This document shows, piece after piece, positions 62,259 to 64,000 of a DNA stretch of 64,000 bases. The stretch's first letter is position 1. Every line of letters begins with the position of its first letter. Source of the DNA: an uncultured Roseicyclus sp. (lineage in GTDB: Bacteria > Pseudomonadota > Alphaproteobacteria > Rhodobacterales > Rhodobacteraceae); contig CANLEH010000004.1 of the NCBI GenBank assembly GCA_947489665.1, forward strand, positions 124,001 through 188,000. Direction: 5' to 3'. Below the pieces are notes generated by a model. It did not search any database. It was not told where the DNA came from and saw only the letters and a list, made by a program, of their open reading frames with translations. A program made the translations under genes and the position numbers.

Positions 62259-63239
62259 TCACCCGTGTTTTGCGGAATAGGTCGGGAGCAGATCGTCCTG
62301 CGCTGCTGTCGCGGCATAAACGCCGCGCGCGATGGCGCGGGCGAGGCAGAGGGCGGCGAGGTGGCCGAGCATGAGGGGGTCAGCCTGCGCATCGGCGGTG
62401 CCGGTCGCCGCGGCGAAGACCAGATCGCCGTCCATTGGCGTGTGGCTGGGATAGATCGCGCGGGCCATGCCGTCATGGGAAGCGGTGGCCATGCGGGTGG
62501 CTTGTGCTTGCGTGAGTGCGGCGTCGGTGGCGACGATGGCGATCGTGGTGTTCTGCGCGTCGCCGCCTTTGACAGGGGGGATGGCGTGTGGGTCGAACGA
62601 TTGAGCGGGGCCATGGCCGCCGAATTCAGCCTGCATCTCAAACGGGGCCGCCCAGAAGTGTTTTGTGTCGCCTATTGTCACGCGGCCCAAGGCGTTAACA
62701 GCGACCAGCGCGCCAACGGTGATGCCATTTAAGGTGGCGGAGGCGGAGCCGAGACCGCCCTTGAGATCGGCGATGAGCGTGCCGGTACCTGCGCCATGGC
62801 TGCCGAGTTGGAAGGCGTCGGAGGCGTTTGCGAGCGCCTCCGCGCCGAGGGCCTTATAGGGGTTCTCGGGCCAGTTCTTGTCGCCGCCGTTGATCAGGTC
62901 GAACAGGATCGCACCAGGGACAATCGGCACGGTCTGATCCCCCACTGCAAAGCCGCGCCCCTGCGCGCGGAGGGCATCGGCAACGCCGGATGCGGCATCA
63001 AGGCCGAAGGCAGAGCCGCCGGAGAGGACCAGCGCGTCGGCCTCCTGCACCAGTTTGTCAGGCGCCAGCAGGTCGGTTTCGCGGGTGCCGGGCGCGCCGC
63101 CCATGACGTGAACGGCCGCGGTGAAGGGACGGTCGCCGACAAGGACGGTGGTTCCGGTTTTAATATCGGCGTCCTGCGCATTGCCGACACGGAGGCCCGC
63201 GACATCTGTGATGAGGTTTCGGGGGCCGGGTTGGATCAT
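62259..63239 (-). CDS. P1-family (DmpA/NylC-type) Ntn hydrolase
   Basis: 326 residues. NLITDVAGLRVGNAQD, TGTTVLV, GGSAFGLDAASGVADAL and the probable autocleavage site in DAQNTTIAIVATD, where the Thr after Asn would become the nucleophile, as in NylC. Family members are aminopeptidases or amide hydrolases. The start overlaps the stop of the next gene upstream (ATGA). Confidence 0.9.
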   Translation of the reverse strand: MIQPGPRNLITDVAGLRVGNAQDADIKTGTTVLVGDRPFTAAVHVMGGAPGTRETDLLAPDKLVQEADALVLSGGSAFGLDAASGVADALRAQGRGFAVGDQTVPIVPGAILFDLINGGDKNWPENPYKALGAEALANASDAFQLGSHGAGTGTLIADLKGGLGSASATLNGITVGALVAVNALGRVTIGDTKHFWAAPFEMQAEFGGHGPAQSFDPHAIPPVKGGDAQNTTIAIVATDAALTQAQATRMATASHDGMARAIYPSHTPMDGDLVFAAATGTADAQADPLMLGHLAALCLARAIARGVYAATAAQDDLLPTYSAKHG

Positions 63240-63559
63240 GGGGCTTCCGTAAGGTGCGGGATCGTACCACGGAACGTGCCAAGCGAGCGGAGATGGGCGG
63301 TTTCACCGATTGGGCAGGCAAGGCCCGGATGGGCAGCGGGCAGGATCAGGACAAGGGTTTGATCCTTGGGGAGTTCGGGCACTGGGTTGAAATAAGTCGC
63401 CAAGCGGGCGGCATGGTTGGACTGGATAACTTCCACATGGGTGAGGTCGAGGTCGGGTGCTTCGTCGAGCAGGTGCGCGAAGACAAGGGGCTGACTGGCG
63501 AACTCGCCCGCAAAGACTGCAATGTCGGCCGGCTGGTCGTGGCGGGTGTAATTGGTCAA
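63236..63559 (-). CDS. Small protein of unknown function in the P1 operon
   Basis: 107 residues, cytosolic, no family recognised. It shows alternating strand/helix segments (ADIAVFAGEFASQPLVFAHLLDEA, LTHVEVIQSNHAARLATYF, DQTLVLILPAAHPGL). ATGA overlaps on both sides tie it to the cupin and peptidase. Confidence 0.7.
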   Translation of the reverse strand: MTNYTRHDQPADIAVFAGEFASQPLVFAHLLDEAPDLDLTHVEVIQSNHAARLATYFNPVPELPKDQTLVLILPAAHPGLACPIGETAHLRSLGTFRGTIPHLTEAP

Positions 63560-63906
63560 ATCGTGACCTGTTTGGCGGCGGTGTTCGGGTCGCCCGTGTT
63601 CGGTGTGCCAGCGGGTTCGATCAGCAGCAGATGCACTTCGGATCGCGCGACGGGGCGGTGTTCGACGCCTTTGGGGACGACGAAAAGCTCCCCTTCGCGG
63701 AGGGTCACGGTCCGGTCGCGCATCTCGATGTCGATCTCACCTTTCAGGACGAGGAAAAGGTCGTCTGTTTCGGGGTGGGAGTGCCAGACAAATTCGCCTT
63801 CCACCTTCACCACCATCAGGTCATGGCCGTTGAATTGACCGATGGTCTTGGGGCTCCAATGGTCAGAGAAAAGGCTGAGCTTTTCGGTGAGGTTGATGGC
63901 CTTCAT
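63556..63906 (-). CDS. Cupin-domain protein
   Basis: 116 residues with the two cupin motifs: WHSHPETDDLFLVLKGEIDIEM and GELFVVPKGVEHRPVA. Metal-binding His/Glu are intact. Substrate unknown. Translationally coupled to the SDR gene and the small unknown gene. Confidence 0.88.
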   Translation of the reverse strand: MKAINLTEKLSLFSDHWSPKTIGQFNGHDLMVVKVEGEFVWHSHPETDDLFLVLKGEIDIEMRDRTVTLREGELFVVPKGVEHRPVARSEVHLLLIEPAGTPNTGDPNTAAKQVTI

Positions 63907-64000
63907 ATGCAGCGGCCTCCGTCGACTTCCAATGCGACGCCGGTGATCATCGAGGCCGCGTCCGAGCAGAGGAAGGCCGCGGCTTCACCCATATCTTCCG
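63903..64000 (-). CDS. C-terminus of a short-chain dehydrogenase/reductase (cut by the window edge)
   Basis: Only the last 31 codons are inside. They read EDMGEAAAFLCSDAASMITG then VALEVDGGRCI and a stop, the standard SDR ending (GE.A.FL.SD.AS..TG....DGG). Its TGA overlaps the cupin start. It is the first visible gene of the four-gene operon. Confidence 0.85.
   Translation of the reverse strand, partial: EDMGEAAAFLCSDAASMITGVALEVDGGRCI

Noticed and set aside
1-64000. tRNA and rRNA genes
   Set aside because: Scanned gaps for cloverleaf-like GTTCGA/CCA arms and rRNA landmarks; none convincing.

Overview
The window looks like a chromosomal segment of a marine alphaproteobacterium of the Rhodobacteraceae (Roseobacter group). 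This rests on gene order and protein style: miaB, phoH-ybeY-corC-lnt-metK, trmB-aroA, cmk/rpsA, mipZ, ffh-rpsP-rimM-trmD-rplS-rpmE, and an F0 operon with a b' subunit that lies apart from F1. A SAM/SAH-type riboswitch in front of metK, a class II type EPSP synthase and high GC fit the same group. No rRNA, tRNA, CRISPR array, insertion sequence, integrase or phage gene was seen.

Layout. 1-12.4 kb is a housekeeping block on the plus strand: tRNA modification, an OmpA-like protein plus a lipoprotein sharing a small Cys module, the phoH-to-lnt operon, metK behind its riboswitch, trmB and aroA. 12.4-16.7 kb holds two coupled desaturases with a divergent ArsR-type regulator, a GFA protein and cmk. 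16.7-19.35 kb carries a secreted protein and a KAP-type P-loop NTPase; both separate cmk from rpsA, and five GTTCA-type palindromes precede the NTPase. 21-35.5 kb is accessory metabolism and regulation: a Crp-like factor, a DUF3179 protein, a GGDEF-EAL protein, two MBL-fold hydrolases, a membrane AraC regulator with a divergent hydrolase, an M20 peptidase, a Tat-exported PhoX protein and a MarR regulator. 35.5-38.5 kb is a GbsR-type regulator with cydAB. 38.6-42.4 kb has mipZ, a TPR protein and a CPBP protease.

42.5-53.2 kb is the ribosomal/SRP block on the minus strand. It is interrupted twice: by an ABC exporter between rimM and trmD, and by a 1.83-kb low-GC insert between trmD and rplS. 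The insert is flanked by a second, partial copy of the trmD 3' end, as expected if an element integrated into trmD and rebuilt the end of the gene. It encodes an unrecognised 322-residue protein and a 26-residue membrane peptide with a near-perfect Shine-Dalgarno sequence. This is the best candidate for something undescribed. Between ffh and chorismate mutase lie four tandem GNAT acetyltransferases, followed by CTGTA repeats spaced exactly 11 bp apart.

53.2-64 kb contains a DoxX/azoreductase pair with a divergent LysR regulator, an EamA transporter, a ClbS-like protein, an ArsR regulator with two identical-type operators facing the F0 operon (atpI, B, E, X, F), and an overlapping operon (SDR, cupin, unknown, P1 peptidase) that runs off the right edge. 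Gene overlaps of ATGA type are frequent, so many pairs are probably translationally coupled.
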